DNA of 64,000 bases from Mesorhizobium sp. AR02 (lineage in GTDB: Bacteria; Pseudomonadota; Alphaproteobacteria; Rhizobiales; Rhizobiaceae): positions 6,034,001 through 6,098,000 of the forward strand of contig NZ_CP080531.1 in assembly GCF_024746835.1 (NCBI RefSeq), given 5' to 3'. How positions within the stretch are numbered: position 1 is the first letter of the stretch; each line of letters starts with the position of its first letter. A model generated the notes under the pieces. The model did no database searches, had not been told where the DNA came from, and saw nothing but the letters and a program-made list of their open reading frames with translations. The translations under genes were made by a program, and so were the position numbers. This document shows, in pieces, positions 26,511 through 33,971 of the stretch.

Positions 26511-27701
26511 TTACGCTGACTTGACCAGCGCCATGCCCTCGAATTGGTGATAGCCGATCGCCGTTGCAAGGACGCTGCCGGGAACGCCGTCAAACGGCTT
26601 CTCGGCTGCGGCATCAAAGACGGGGTAGGCGGCCTTGCGGTCGACGGCGAGTGCCGCCAGCGCCACGGCGAACGGAAACTGCGCTTCTTTCATATGTCCG
26701 GTCAGCGTCGAGAAGCCGCGTACTGATATCGTCGGATTGGCATCGAGCGCTGTTTTCTCGGCAGTGGTCGCCGTATGCGCGCCCGAAGCGCCTGAAAGTG
26801 CCAGGAGCTTGCCGTTCGGCAACGCAGCTTGGCCGAGCAGTGCGGCTATTTCGGCGTCGAGTTCTCCACGCGACCGCCTGGCGCGGCCGGAAACGACCGG
26901 TCCGAGCTCGGCATAGATCTTGCGCCCGCGACTCATTGCGTGTTCGCGCTGTTCCAGCACCAGGAAGGCTCCGCCGGAGCCGGAGACCACGCCACCGCCT
27001 TCGGCACCCTGCCTTTGCCAGACGGGTTTCCACGGGCCGCGATGCAAATAACCAGCCAGTTCGTAGCCGAGCAGCATGTCGGAATGTTCGGTCTGGAAGG
27101 CGCCGCCGACCAGGACGTGCGTCGACTGCCCAGAGCGGATGCGGGCAGTGGCCGTCTCGACGGCGGAGACGCCAGCACCTTCCTCGCCCATGAAGGTGCG
27201 CGACGAGCCCGTCACCTTGTGGACGATGGAGATGTTGCCGGCAAGCAGGTTGGAAAGCTGCGCCAGGAACAAGGTCGGCCGCAGTTCGGTGGTCAGCTTC
27301 TCGTTGAGCAGCACGTCGCGGTCGTTGCGGCTTTCCGAAGCGGCGAGAATGGCGGCATCGACAGCCTCGTCGCGCTCGCCGCCGCCGGCGGCGACAACCA
27401 TGTCCATGGTCGTGCAGAGCTCGTCATTGCCCTTGATGCCGGCGTCGTCCAGGGCAAGGCCGGCGGCATAGGTGCCGAGCCGCTGCCAGGTTTCCATCTG
27501 CCGCTGGTCGCCGCGCTTGGCGATCTGCAGGTTCCAGTCGATCTCCGGCAGCGGGTGGACGGTGTAGGGCGCAAAGCGCGCGGCTTCGAGCACCGGCTGC
27601 AGGCCTGGTTGCGCCAGCTTCTGCCAGTGGGCGTCAGGGCCTTCTCCCAGCGAGGAGACAAGGCCGATACCAGTGATGACGACGTCGCGGGGGCTGCTCA
27701 T
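26511..27701 (-). CDS. Beta-ketoacyl-ACP synthase-like subunit without active-site Cys (FabF2XL type)
   Basis: Protein of 396 residues with a thiolase/KAS fold beginning DVVITGIGLVSSLGEG. Its only Cys (C96) is far from the active site. Ungapped alignment with FabF1 puts Phe170 (in SSRTFMGEEG) at the nucleophile position. Equivalents of both His remain (H311 in GAHTATTAEK, H338 in TGHMKEA). This pattern resembles the chain-length-factor subunit of type II polyketide synthases, so it likely partners FabF1 and sets chain length rather than condensing by itself. It follows acpXL by 56 nt. Confidence 0.87.
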   Translation of the reverse strand: MSSPRDVVITGIGLVSSLGEGPDAHWQKLAQPGLQPVLEAARFAPYTVHPLPEIDWNLQIAKRGDQRQMETWQRLGTYAAGLALDDAGIKGNDELCTTMDMVVAAGGGERDEAVDAAILAASESRNDRDVLLNEKLTTELRPTLFLAQLSNLLAGNISIVHKVTGSSRTFMGEEGAGVSAVETATARIRSGQSTHVLVGGAFQTEHSDMLLGYELAGYLHRGPWKPVWQRQGAEGGGVVSGSGGAFLVLEQREHAMSRGRKIYAELGPVVSGRARRSRGELDAEIAALLGQAALPNGKLLALSGASGAHTATTAEKTALDANPTISVRGFSTLTGHMKEAQFPFAVALAALAVDRKAAYPVFDAAAEKPFDGVPGSVLATAIGYHQFEGMALVKSA

Positions 27702-27757
27702 GAGCGGCTTTGTGTGTCAGGCGGTGGAGCGCGTCAAGGTCGCGCGCTCAACTGACG

Positions 27758-28039
27758 TCAGGCGGTCTTGGCCGCAACCAGCGCGTCGATCTTGGCGCAC
27801 AGGTTCTTCATGACGAAGTAATCGTCGGTCGAAGCCTTGCCGTCATTGACTTCCTGGGTCCACTTTTCCAGCGGCACCTTGATGCCGAATTCCTTGTCAA
27901 TGGCAAAGACGATGTCGAGGAAGTCGAGGCTGTCGATGCCGAGATCGTCGATCGTGTGGCTCTCAGGCGTGATGGTGTCGATATCGATCTCGCTGGTGTC
28001 GGCAATGATCTTGGCGACTTTGTCGAACGTGGTGGACAA
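27758..28039 (-). CDS. acpXL: Specialised acyl carrier protein AcpXL
   Basis: Protein of 93 residues. The start is a TTG at 28039 preceded by AAGGA, matching the start of rhizobial AcpXL ([18 protein letters not shown]). The phosphopantetheine Ser37 is in [11 protein letters not shown]. AcpXL carries the C28-type hydroxylated acyl chain destined for lipid A in Rhizobiales. It opens the operon acpXL-fabF2-fabF1-adh-lpxXL. The fabZXL gene found at this point in Rhizobium clusters is absent. Confidence 0.95.
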   Translation of the reverse strand: MSTTFDKVAKIIADTSEIDIDTITPESHTIDDLGIDSLDFLDIVFAIDKEFGIKVPLEKWTQEVNDGKASTDDYFVMKNLCAKIDALVAAKTA

Positions 28040-28166
28040 GGGCTTTTCCTTCTTTGCGGGCGGAATCTGTCCGCATCTTGTTTGGGCGCTGTCTAATCGG
28101 TTTTTCCCGGCAGGAAAAGGCCTGATAAGCCGGGCGCAGATGGGTAGCGTGCCCAAGAAACGCAAG

Positions 28167-28195
28167 AAGGGCCGCCGGTCAACCCGGCGGCCCTT
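28167..28195 (-). terminator. 12-bp hairpin downstream of the slipin gene
   Basis: AAGGGCCGCCGG (28167-28178) pairs perfectly with CCGGCGGCCCTT (28184-28195) around TCAAC. On the minus strand it is followed by CTTGCG rather than a pure T-run. It lies between the slipin stop and acpXL and would separate the two units. Confidence 0.6.
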
Positions 28196-28270
28196 CCCAT
28201 TACGTCACGTTAGTCTTTGTTTCGATGCATGTCGTTTTCCCAAACCAGAACCACTTCTGGGCGACATGCA

Positions 28271-29413
28271 TCAGCTGTCACGGAGCTTGACCAGATCGTT
28301 CAGCAGTCCGCTCGTTCCGTTGTGGACGGTCAGCCGCTCGACCTTGCCGGCGATGGTTTCCAGAGCCTCGAGCTCCTTCAGCCGCAGCATCACCGGGTTC
28401 TCCGCCATCACCCTGGCCGTGTTGAGCAGGGAACGCGTGGCGTTCGTCTCCTCGCGGCGGCGGATGACATTGGCCTCGGCCTGCTTTTCGGCCGACACCA
28501 CTTGGTTGAGGATCTCGCGCATCTCGCCCGGCAGGATGACATCCTTGAGCGTGATGTCGCTGACCTCCACCCCGATCTCGGCCATGTCGGCGCGGACCTT
28601 GGCCGCGGCTTCCTCATCGACCGTCACCTTCTTCTCAAGGATCTGGTCGAGCGTCAGCCCGCCAAGCGTCTTGCGGAAGGCATATTGCAGGGCACGGTAG
28701 AGGGCCTCGGAGAAGTCCTTCACAGCGCTCACCGCCTTGACCGCGTCGACGACCCGGTATTCGGCGGCAATGTTGACGCGGATCGTTACGCGATCCTTGG
28801 TCAGCACTTCCTGCCCGGCGACGTCGAGCGACTGGCGCTTGAGGTCGACGACCTTGACCTGCACCATGCGGCCGACGCTCCAGAAGGCGTGCACGCCCGC
28901 CGTGAGCGTCCGCACAAGGACACCATCGACGAACAGCAGCCCGGCCTGACCATCGACGACCGGATGGACGGACATCAACTCCGCCTTCCGGGCCTGGCCG
29001 AGACGGCGCATGACCGCGGGATCGATGGCGAGGTCGGCCGACGTGTCGACCATCGTCACCTTCCACGGACCGGCATCCGTCCACAGCACCAGCTTGCGGT
29101 CCGGCGCCAGCACGGCATGCAGGTTTCCGTCACGCTCGATGATGGCGACATCCGTGCGCCCGGTGCGAACGACGGTGAGATGACGCGCGGCCACATCCGG
29201 GATCTTGTCGAACAACGCCTTCTCGTATGCCGAAACGAATTCCGGGTTCTTCAGATCGTGCCGGGATACTTCCAGGCTTCCGCGCCGGTTGGCGAGCGAG
29301 TGCTCGCCCGGCAGCAGGACAGCCTTGATCTCCCCCTTGTAAAGGGTGAGGGCACGTTCGTTTTCCCTAACGAGGACGCGCTCGCGTCCAAGAACCTTGT
29401 CGAGAACAGTCAT
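28271..29413 (-). CDS. Slipin/stomatin (SPFH/Band 7) family protein
   Basis: Protein of 380 residues. I start at the ATG at 29413, which follows AGGAG; the longer frame adds seven residues. The SPFH domain covers roughly residues 130-310: VDGVLVRTLTAGVHAFWSVGRMVQVKVVDLKRQSLDVAGQEVLTKDRVTIRVNIAAEYRV, then a coiled-coil-prone segment EILNQVVSAEKQAEANVIRRREETNATRSLLNTARVM. Unusually, no N-terminal membrane hairpin is visible; the first 120 residues look soluble. Upstream on the same strand are two tRNA-like genes and a possible sigma-54 promoter, an arrangement seen with slipin genes of RNA-repair loci. Confidence 0.85.
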   Translation of the reverse strand: MTVLDKVLGRERVLVRENERALTLYKGEIKAVLLPGEHSLANRRGSLEVSRHDLKNPEFVSAYEKALFDKIPDVAARHLTVVRTGRTDVAIIERDGNLHAVLAPDRKLVLWTDAGPWKVTMVDTSADLAIDPAVMRRLGQARKAELMSVHPVVDGQAGLLFVDGVLVRTLTAGVHAFWSVGRMVQVKVVDLKRQSLDVAGQEVLTKDRVTIRVNIAAEYRVVDAVKAVSAVKDFSEALYRALQYAFRKTLGGLTLDQILEKKVTVDEEAAAKVRADMAEIGVEVSDITLKDVILPGEMREILNQVVSAEKQAEANVIRRREETNATRSLLNTARVMAENPVMLRLKELEALETIAGKVERLTVHNGTSGLLNDLVKLRDS

Positions 29414-29768
29414 TGTCTTACTCCTGTCGGGCATGGCCCCATGCGAGGCGTCAACTCATGCGTCGATCTTCCCTTCGTTTCTCGTTTCGTCATGGTCCGG
29501 GCACGAATGATCCGGGGACCGGTGGCATCAATCCGTGGCGGGCCTTCGGGAGCGGATCGCGGGGCAGTGAAGCGGGCGCCGGAAGCCGTGGCCTCCCTTG
29601 CCGGCGACACTGCGCCTTGATCATCACCGCGGGCCTGGCCGCGAACCGATGGCGTCGGACCTTTCGAAACGAACTCGGCCCGAAGGCTTCGGCCATCCGT
29701 CAGGTCTTCAGCATTCCATTCCCCGGACCGTTTTCAGATAACACCTGGCAGGGTGCTGGCTTATCAGG
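29414..29768. other. 355-nt spacer between tRNA-Asn-like gene and slipin
   Basis: No convincing protein: short open frames on both strands are proline/arginine-rich and lack ribosome sites. One imperfect hairpin (GGCC-CGAAG-GCTTCG-GCC, 29676-29693) is present. The stretch could be the 5' leader of slipin mRNA if tRNAs and slipin are one transcript. Confidence 0.5.
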
Positions 29769-29843
29769 CCAATGGAGAAGGAATCGAACCTTCGACAGTC
29801 AGATTAACAATCTGATGCTCTAACCAAACTGAGCTATCCGTGG
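29769..29843 (-). tRNA. tRNA-Asn(GTT)-like gene with imperfect acceptor stem
   Basis: Read on the minus strand: D arm GCTC/GAGC, anticodon stem TCAGA/TCTGA with loop TTGTTAA (anticodon GTT at 29806-29808), and T arm GAAGG-TTCGAAT-CCTTC. The 7-bp acceptor stem (29837-29843 with 29770-29776) has two mismatches, C-T and C-A. CCA is not encoded; the 3' end reads GCCT. Its first three bases coincide with the CCA of the upstream tRNA-Pro-like gene. It could be a tRNA-like regulatory or decoy RNA rather than a translating tRNA. Confidence 0.65.
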
Positions 29844-29914
29844 TGCAGAAGGCAGGATTCGAACCTGCGACCTCCGGACCCAAATCCGGCGCTCTCCCCC
29901 TGAGCTACATCCGC
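29841..29914 (-). tRNA. tRNA-Pro(TGG)-like gene with abnormal anticodon loop
   Basis: Read on the minus strand, 74 nt including encoded ACCA. D arm GCTC-AGGGGGA-GAGC and T arm GCAGG-TTCGAAT-CCTGC are sound. The acceptor stem GCGGATG/CTTCTGC has one T-T mismatch and one G-T pair. The anticodon arm CCGGA-TTTGGG-TCCGG closes a 6-nt loop (or 8 nt if the last A-T pair opens), not 7; the TGG triplet still reads as Pro. The aberrant loop suggests either a pseudogene or a specialised tRNA-like RNA. Confidence 0.6.
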
Positions 29915-30103
29915 GATCCCAATCCCCAAAGCGGCGCCGTATACAGGGCGGCAAGGCCGCCTGCACGGGCGGAGACGAAAGCTCCAACCGTTGTGCTCAC
30001 TTCGGTTCTCGTGACCGGGAGCGCGCCTATAGCCCCTGCGACGGGTTGTCGCAAGCGGCATTGTCGCGGCGAATTTGCGGCTTCTTTCGGCGGTGGCATT
30101 TCG

Positions 30104-30118
30104 GCAACACTGCGTCCA
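30104..30118 (-). promoter_or_regulatory. Candidate sigma-54 promoter upstream of the tRNA-like pair
   Basis: The minus strand reads TGGACGCAGTGTTGC, keeping the essential TGG and TTGC with the exact GG-N10-GC spacing of sigma-54 promoters, though the -24 box departs from consensus after TGG. It lies about 190 nt upstream of the tRNA-Pro-like gene and just past the phosphatase stop. The other notable item in the 229-nt gap 29915-30143 is the inverted repeat TGCGAC-GGGTT-GTCGCA (30037-30053). Confidence 0.35.
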
Positions 30119-30143
30119 GCGCCAGCGACCAAAATATCGGGTG

Positions 30144-30692
30144 TCAAAAGGTGACGCGGCCGAGTACGCGCAGGCCGTCGCCCTGCGGCTCGACCACCAC
30201 GGCCTCACCCTCGCGCGGCGAGATGCCGGTGAGCGCGACGATGTCTTCCAGATGGGTGACCATGACCAGATTGTCGGAGCCGGAATAGGCGTGGATTTCC
30301 TTCATGATGGCGGCGATCTGCGCCGCCTTCTGCACATCGTCGCCCTTCAAGAGATCGAGCGGCGCAAAAAGCTCCGGCTCGGCCTCGAAGGCGATGCGCG
30401 CGGTGTCGAGGCAGCGGCAATAGCGGCTGGACAGCACGCGCTCGATCGGGGCGGCGCGAGCGGCAAACAAGGCGCCGATCTTGCTCGCCTGCTGCTTGCC
30501 GCGCGCCGACAGGTTCATCTGGGTGGCACAGCTGTCGATGTCGAAATTGGCCGGATCGGTGGTGCCGGTGACCATGGCATGGCGCAGCAGCACCACATGG
30601 CCGCCATCGCGCAGCAACGCCCAGCCAGCATCCGTGGCATGGGCCGTGACGGGAACAACGAGCAGGAACAAGGCCAGGGCAAATCGGATCAT
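30144..30692 (-). CDS. Secreted histidine phosphatase (phosphoglycerate-mutase fold)
   Basis: Protein of 182 residues with a signal peptide (MIRFALALFLLVVPVTAHA). I start at the ATG at 30692 because AAGGA precedes it; the longer frame has no such signal. The catalytic motif is VVLLRHAMVTGT, with the family Arg-His. LSARGKQQASKIGALF and VLSSRYCRCLDTARIAF supply further conserved Arg. The late His is in VMVTHLEDIVALTG. Periplasmic phosphatase is the safe call; the substrate is unknown. Confidence 0.85.
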   Translation of the reverse strand: MIRFALALFLLVVPVTAHATDAGWALLRDGGHVVLLRHAMVTGTTDPANFDIDSCATQMNLSARGKQQASKIGALFAARAAPIERVLSSRYCRCLDTARIAFEAEPELFAPLDLLKGDDVQKAAQIAAIMKEIHAYSGSDNLVMVTHLEDIVALTGISPREGEAVVVEPQGDGLRVLGRVTF

Positions 30693-30791
30693 CGCGGTCC
30701 TTCCAGGAGCCCGACGTCGGGTTCCGGTCTTTCGCATATAGGGATCGGAAGGCTGGCACAAAGACAAGCTAGGCCCGCGGCCCCGGCAACC

Positions 30792-33700
30792 TCATTTTTT
30801 GGCAAGCTGCTGTTTCACCAGATCGATCTTCTGGTCAGTGAGGGGGATGGGGATAGTGTAGCCGGCTTCGGTGAAACCCAGCTTGGCGTTCTCGAAGAAC
30901 TCGATGGCTTTCAGATATTCCGGCTTGCCGCCGCCATAGCTGGCGCGGTTCCAGTGGATGTCGCCAAGATTGTTCTGTTCGAAGGCCCACTGCATGGGCT
31001 GGTTTTCCCTGGTGAACACTTTCAGCGTCGCGGTGAAAGCAGCCTCCGCCTCGTCGAGATATTTGCCGGTCCGTTCGATGTTGCCGAGGTTGAGCAGGCT
31101 CATGCCGATGCCGTTCTGGGCGTTGGCCCAGTCGACCGGTGCCGTCTCGATGGTCAGCACTTCCAGTGCCGCCCGACGGGCTGCGATCGAATCCCGCAGG
31201 GTTTTGGGATCGGCATTGCTCATACTCAACCAGTGCAGCGTCGAGCCGAGACCTGCCTGGGCCAGCGCCCATTGCCGCGGATTTGTCTCGCGCTTGTACT
31301 CGCGCAGCGCATTGCCGTAGGCGTCGACCGCCTCGCTGTAGTGCTCGGGCTTGTCCGTCACACCGCCAAGCAACTGCAGCGTGTTGCCGAGATTGTAGTA
31401 GCTCATGGCCCAATCCTGCGGGAATTTTCGCCTGACATAGACCTGCCGGGCTGCCTGGAAGGCTGCTGCCGACTGCTCCAGCTTTGTCGCGTCACGAGTG
31501 CGCTGGCCAAGCGTCTGGTAGATCGAGCCGAGATTGTTCTGCGCCGACGCCCAATCCATCGGGAAGCGCTGCCGGGTAAACACCGTCAGCGCGTCGTCAT
31601 AGGCCGCGGCGGCCTCTTCGAGCGTGGTTGTGCCCATGTCGAAACGAGCAACGCCACTCAGCGCGTTGCCGAGGTTGAGCCGGCTGGTCGCCCAGGAGAC
31701 CGGGAAGGTCTCGCGGGTTCGTACCTTCAGCGCGGCGCGGAAGGCATCGGCCGCCTCGTTGATCTTGGTCTTGTCGTTGAGCTGGATGCCAAGCGTCACC
31801 AGCGTGTTGCCGAGATTGTTCTCGACCATTGCCCATTCCACGGGGGCTTTCTCGCGCGTGTATTCCTCGAGCGCCAGCCGGTAGGCGGCTTCCGCGTCCT
31901 TCAGATGCTCGCCGGCGGGTTCACGCTCGGAGAGCGCGTAGAGCGCCAGGCCGAGATTGTTCTGCGAAGCGGCCCAGTCGAGCGGCAGCTTGTCGCGCGG
32001 GCGCTTTTCCAAGGTGGCGCGCATCGCCGCCACGGCTTCATTGAGGCGCTTCGGATCGCTCTCGCGTTCGCCGATCTTCAACAGCACATTGGCGAGGTTA
32101 TTCTGCGCGGCCGCCCAGTTGGGGTCGTCCTTCTCGCGCTCGAAGACGACGAGCGAATCGCGGAAGATCTGCGCTGCTTCTTCGAGATGCGTGGTTTCGG
32201 TCTCGCGCTCGCCGATGGTCTGCAGCACAACCGCCATGTTGTTGCGGGTGATTGCCCAGTCACTGTTCTGCTCGCCATCGGGAATGAAATTCAGGATGAC
32301 GTGATAGGCCTCGATTGCATGCCGCAACGCATCGAGATCGCCGGTGGCGTAACCGTAAGAGTTGAGTGCCTCGGCTTCCTGGTTCTTGTAATTCCAGCGC
32401 AGCTTGTCGTCCCATTTCTCGACCAGCGAGAAGGCCTTGGCATAGTCGTTGGCGGCGGATTTGTAGTCGAAGACCAGTGCGGCGGCGTCGGCGCGTTTGG
32501 CATAGATGGCAGCGTCGGCGACGCGTTTCTGCCTGACCAGTTCCTCGGCCTCGTCGACCGCACCGCTGTTCTGCTCGACCCTGCCGACCGCGTCATCGAG
32601 GAATTTGCGCGCCGTCACCATGGCGCCCTGGCCGATGGCCTTGTCTGCGGAGGCGACCAGCCGCTTGATCTCCGGATCGTCGGTGCGCAGTGCGGCTCGC
32701 TCGGACATCATCTTCTTCAGGCGCTCGGCCTGGGCGTCGAGCACCTTCTGCAGGTCGGTCGGATCTTCGGGGATCTTGTCCGTGCCGAGGGCCCTCAGCA
32801 CGCCATAAAGCGCGTCGAGCGGCACGCCGTCCTGCAGTGAGGCCAGTTCCACCTGCGCCCGCTTCGGGTCGGGCAGGTCGGAAATGGTCAAGAGCAGCTG
32901 CCGCCTTTCACCGGTGATCAGCCCGTCATCGCCGGTCGGTTCCGGTGGCACGACGCCGAAATAGAGCAGACGGCGCAGGCTTTCGTTGACCCAAGGGCGC
33001 TGCTTTGCCTTGGTGTCGAGATAGACTTCCTCGGTCACCATGCGCATGACCGAGCCAAATTCCGTGCCTTTCATCGCCGCGAGATGGCGCAGCAGCGCGG
33101 CCGCATAGGGGCTGTTTTCGCCGGCCGCACCGTCCAGCGCCGGGCGGCCCGGCTCGGCGGCGAAGCCGACCACGGTGCCCAGGCTTTCGTCCGCCGCCGG
33201 TGTGTTGCCGAGCGCCTTGGCGCCACGCACCGGCTCCAGTCCGCCAGTGCCAATCGGCTCGGCGGAGGCGGTCGGCGCGCGCCGGACCACCGCGTCTGAC
33301 GGAAACGGATTGGTGCGGCAGGCATCGAGCAGCACGATCGTCACCGGCACGGTCTTCTTCAACGCATCCATGACGGCGGAAATCGGCACCAGCGCATTGT
33401 CTGCGTCTTTCAGAGACGAGACGTCGGCATCGACCGGAACCAGATAATTCTCGCCACCGGCTTCGATGCCGTGGCCGGAGTAATAGATGAAGGCGACGTC
33501 GGCCCCCTCTGCATCCTCGACGAAGCGTTCGAGGTCGCGCTTCAGCTTGGCGGCATCGCGGTCGGTGACGTTGCGGGCGTCGAAGCCGAGGTCGGTCAGC
33601 ATCTTGGCCATGTCGCGGGCGTCGTTGGCCGGGTTGGGCAGGGCGGCGATGTGCAGGTAATTCGACTGGCCGATGATCAGCGCCACGCCCTTGAGGCTTT

Positions 33701-33812
33701 TCGTCTCGGCAGACGCAAACGCCGTCGCGGCAAGACAAAACAGTGCGGCGACGAAAGCCGTCAGCCACATCCGCGCAAAAAGATTGCGTCCTGAGGTTTC
33801 GACAAAGGTCAT
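30792..33812 (-). CDS. Secreted caspase-like (peptidase C14) protein with long TPR array
   Basis: Protein of about 1006 residues from the ATG at 33812. A signal peptide (about 15-35) precedes a caspase p20-like domain with catalytic His114 in FIYYSGHGIEAGGENYLVP and Cys165 in IVLLDACRTNPFP. A linker and helical region (about 290-440) follow, then about ten degenerate TPR units of 50-60 residues, each containing a W-A-x-x-x-N-N-L-G core such as DWAASQNNLGLAL. The arrangement suggests an extracytoplasmic orthocaspase whose repeats recruit targets. The ribosome site is weak and the start is uncertain. Confidence 0.85.
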   Translation of the reverse strand: MTFVETSGRNLFARMWLTAFVAALFCLAATAFASAETKSLKGVALIIGQSNYLHIAALPNPANDARDMAKMLTDLGFDARNVTDRDAAKLKRDLERFVEDAEGADVAFIYYSGHGIEAGGENYLVPVDADVSSLKDADNALVPISAVMDALKKTVPVTIVLLDACRTNPFPSDAVVRRAPTASAEPIGTGGLEPVRGAKALGNTPAADESLGTVVGFAAEPGRPALDGAAGENSPYAAALLRHLAAMKGTEFGSVMRMVTEEVYLDTKAKQRPWVNESLRRLLYFGVVPPEPTGDDGLITGERRQLLLTISDLPDPKRAQVELASLQDGVPLDALYGVLRALGTDKIPEDPTDLQKVLDAQAERLKKMMSERAALRTDDPEIKRLVASADKAIGQGAMVTARKFLDDAVGRVEQNSGAVDEAEELVRQKRVADAAIYAKRADAAALVFDYKSAANDYAKAFSLVEKWDDKLRWNYKNQEAEALNSYGYATGDLDALRHAIEAYHVILNFIPDGEQNSDWAITRNNMAVVLQTIGERETETTHLEEAAQIFRDSLVVFEREKDDPNWAAAQNNLANVLLKIGERESDPKRLNEAVAAMRATLEKRPRDKLPLDWAASQNNLGLALYALSEREPAGEHLKDAEAAYRLALEEYTREKAPVEWAMVENNLGNTLVTLGIQLNDKTKINEAADAFRAALKVRTRETFPVSWATSRLNLGNALSGVARFDMGTTTLEEAAAAYDDALTVFTRQRFPMDWASAQNNLGSIYQTLGQRTRDATKLEQSAAAFQAARQVYVRRKFPQDWAMSYYNLGNTLQLLGGVTDKPEHYSEAVDAYGNALREYKRETNPRQWALAQAGLGSTLHWLSMSNADPKTLRDSIAARRAALEVLTIETAPVDWANAQNGIGMSLLNLGNIERTGKYLDEAEAAFTATLKVFTRENQPMQWAFEQNNLGDIHWNRASYGGGKPEYLKAIEFFENAKLGFTEAGYTIPIPLTDQKIDLVKQQLAKK

Positions 33813-33867
33813 TTGTCGTTCGTGTCCGCCCTGATACTCCAAGCCCTCTATAACGCTGCCAGTCTAC

Positions 33868-33931
33868 CATGATCAAATTTGGGCATGATCAAATTCGGGC
33901 ATGATCAAAACCGGGCATGATCAAAACCGGG
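33868..33931. repeat. Four tandem 16-bp repeats, CATGATCAAAWYYGGG
   Basis: Units begin at 33868, 33884, 33900 and 33916, and differ only in the AT/CC-rich middle. Each holds a TGATCA palindrome. They lie in the gap between the divergent caspase-like and AEC transporter genes, 40 bp upstream of the transporter start. Confidence 0.85.
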
Positions 33932-33971
33932 CGCGATTGCGCCGCGGGCGTGGCTCGCCTATCCCTGAAAA

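Noticed and set aside
29413..29823. A 136-codon open frame between slipin and the tRNA-like genes
   Set aside because: It overlaps the slipin start and the tRNA-Asn-like gene, lacks a ribosome site and has no protein-like composition.
29769..29914. tRNA genes as an attachment site for an integrated element
   Set aside because: No integrase, no direct repeat of a tRNA end and no change in gene content nearby.
30037..30053. Inverted repeat TGCGAC-GGGTT-GTCGCA as an RtcR-type activator site
   Set aside because: It lies downstream of the candidate sigma-54 promoter in the direction of transcription, in the leader, not at the usual upstream distance. A small leader hairpin is as likely.
30075..32840. 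A 921-codon open frame opposite the caspase-TPR gene
   Set aside because: It is antisense to a well-supported protein with clear motifs. Long antisense frames are expected in high-GC coding DNA, and its product shows no recognisable fold.
33868..33931. Tandem repeats as a possible CRISPR array
   Set aside because: Units are 16 bp and directly joined without spacers, and no cas gene is present.
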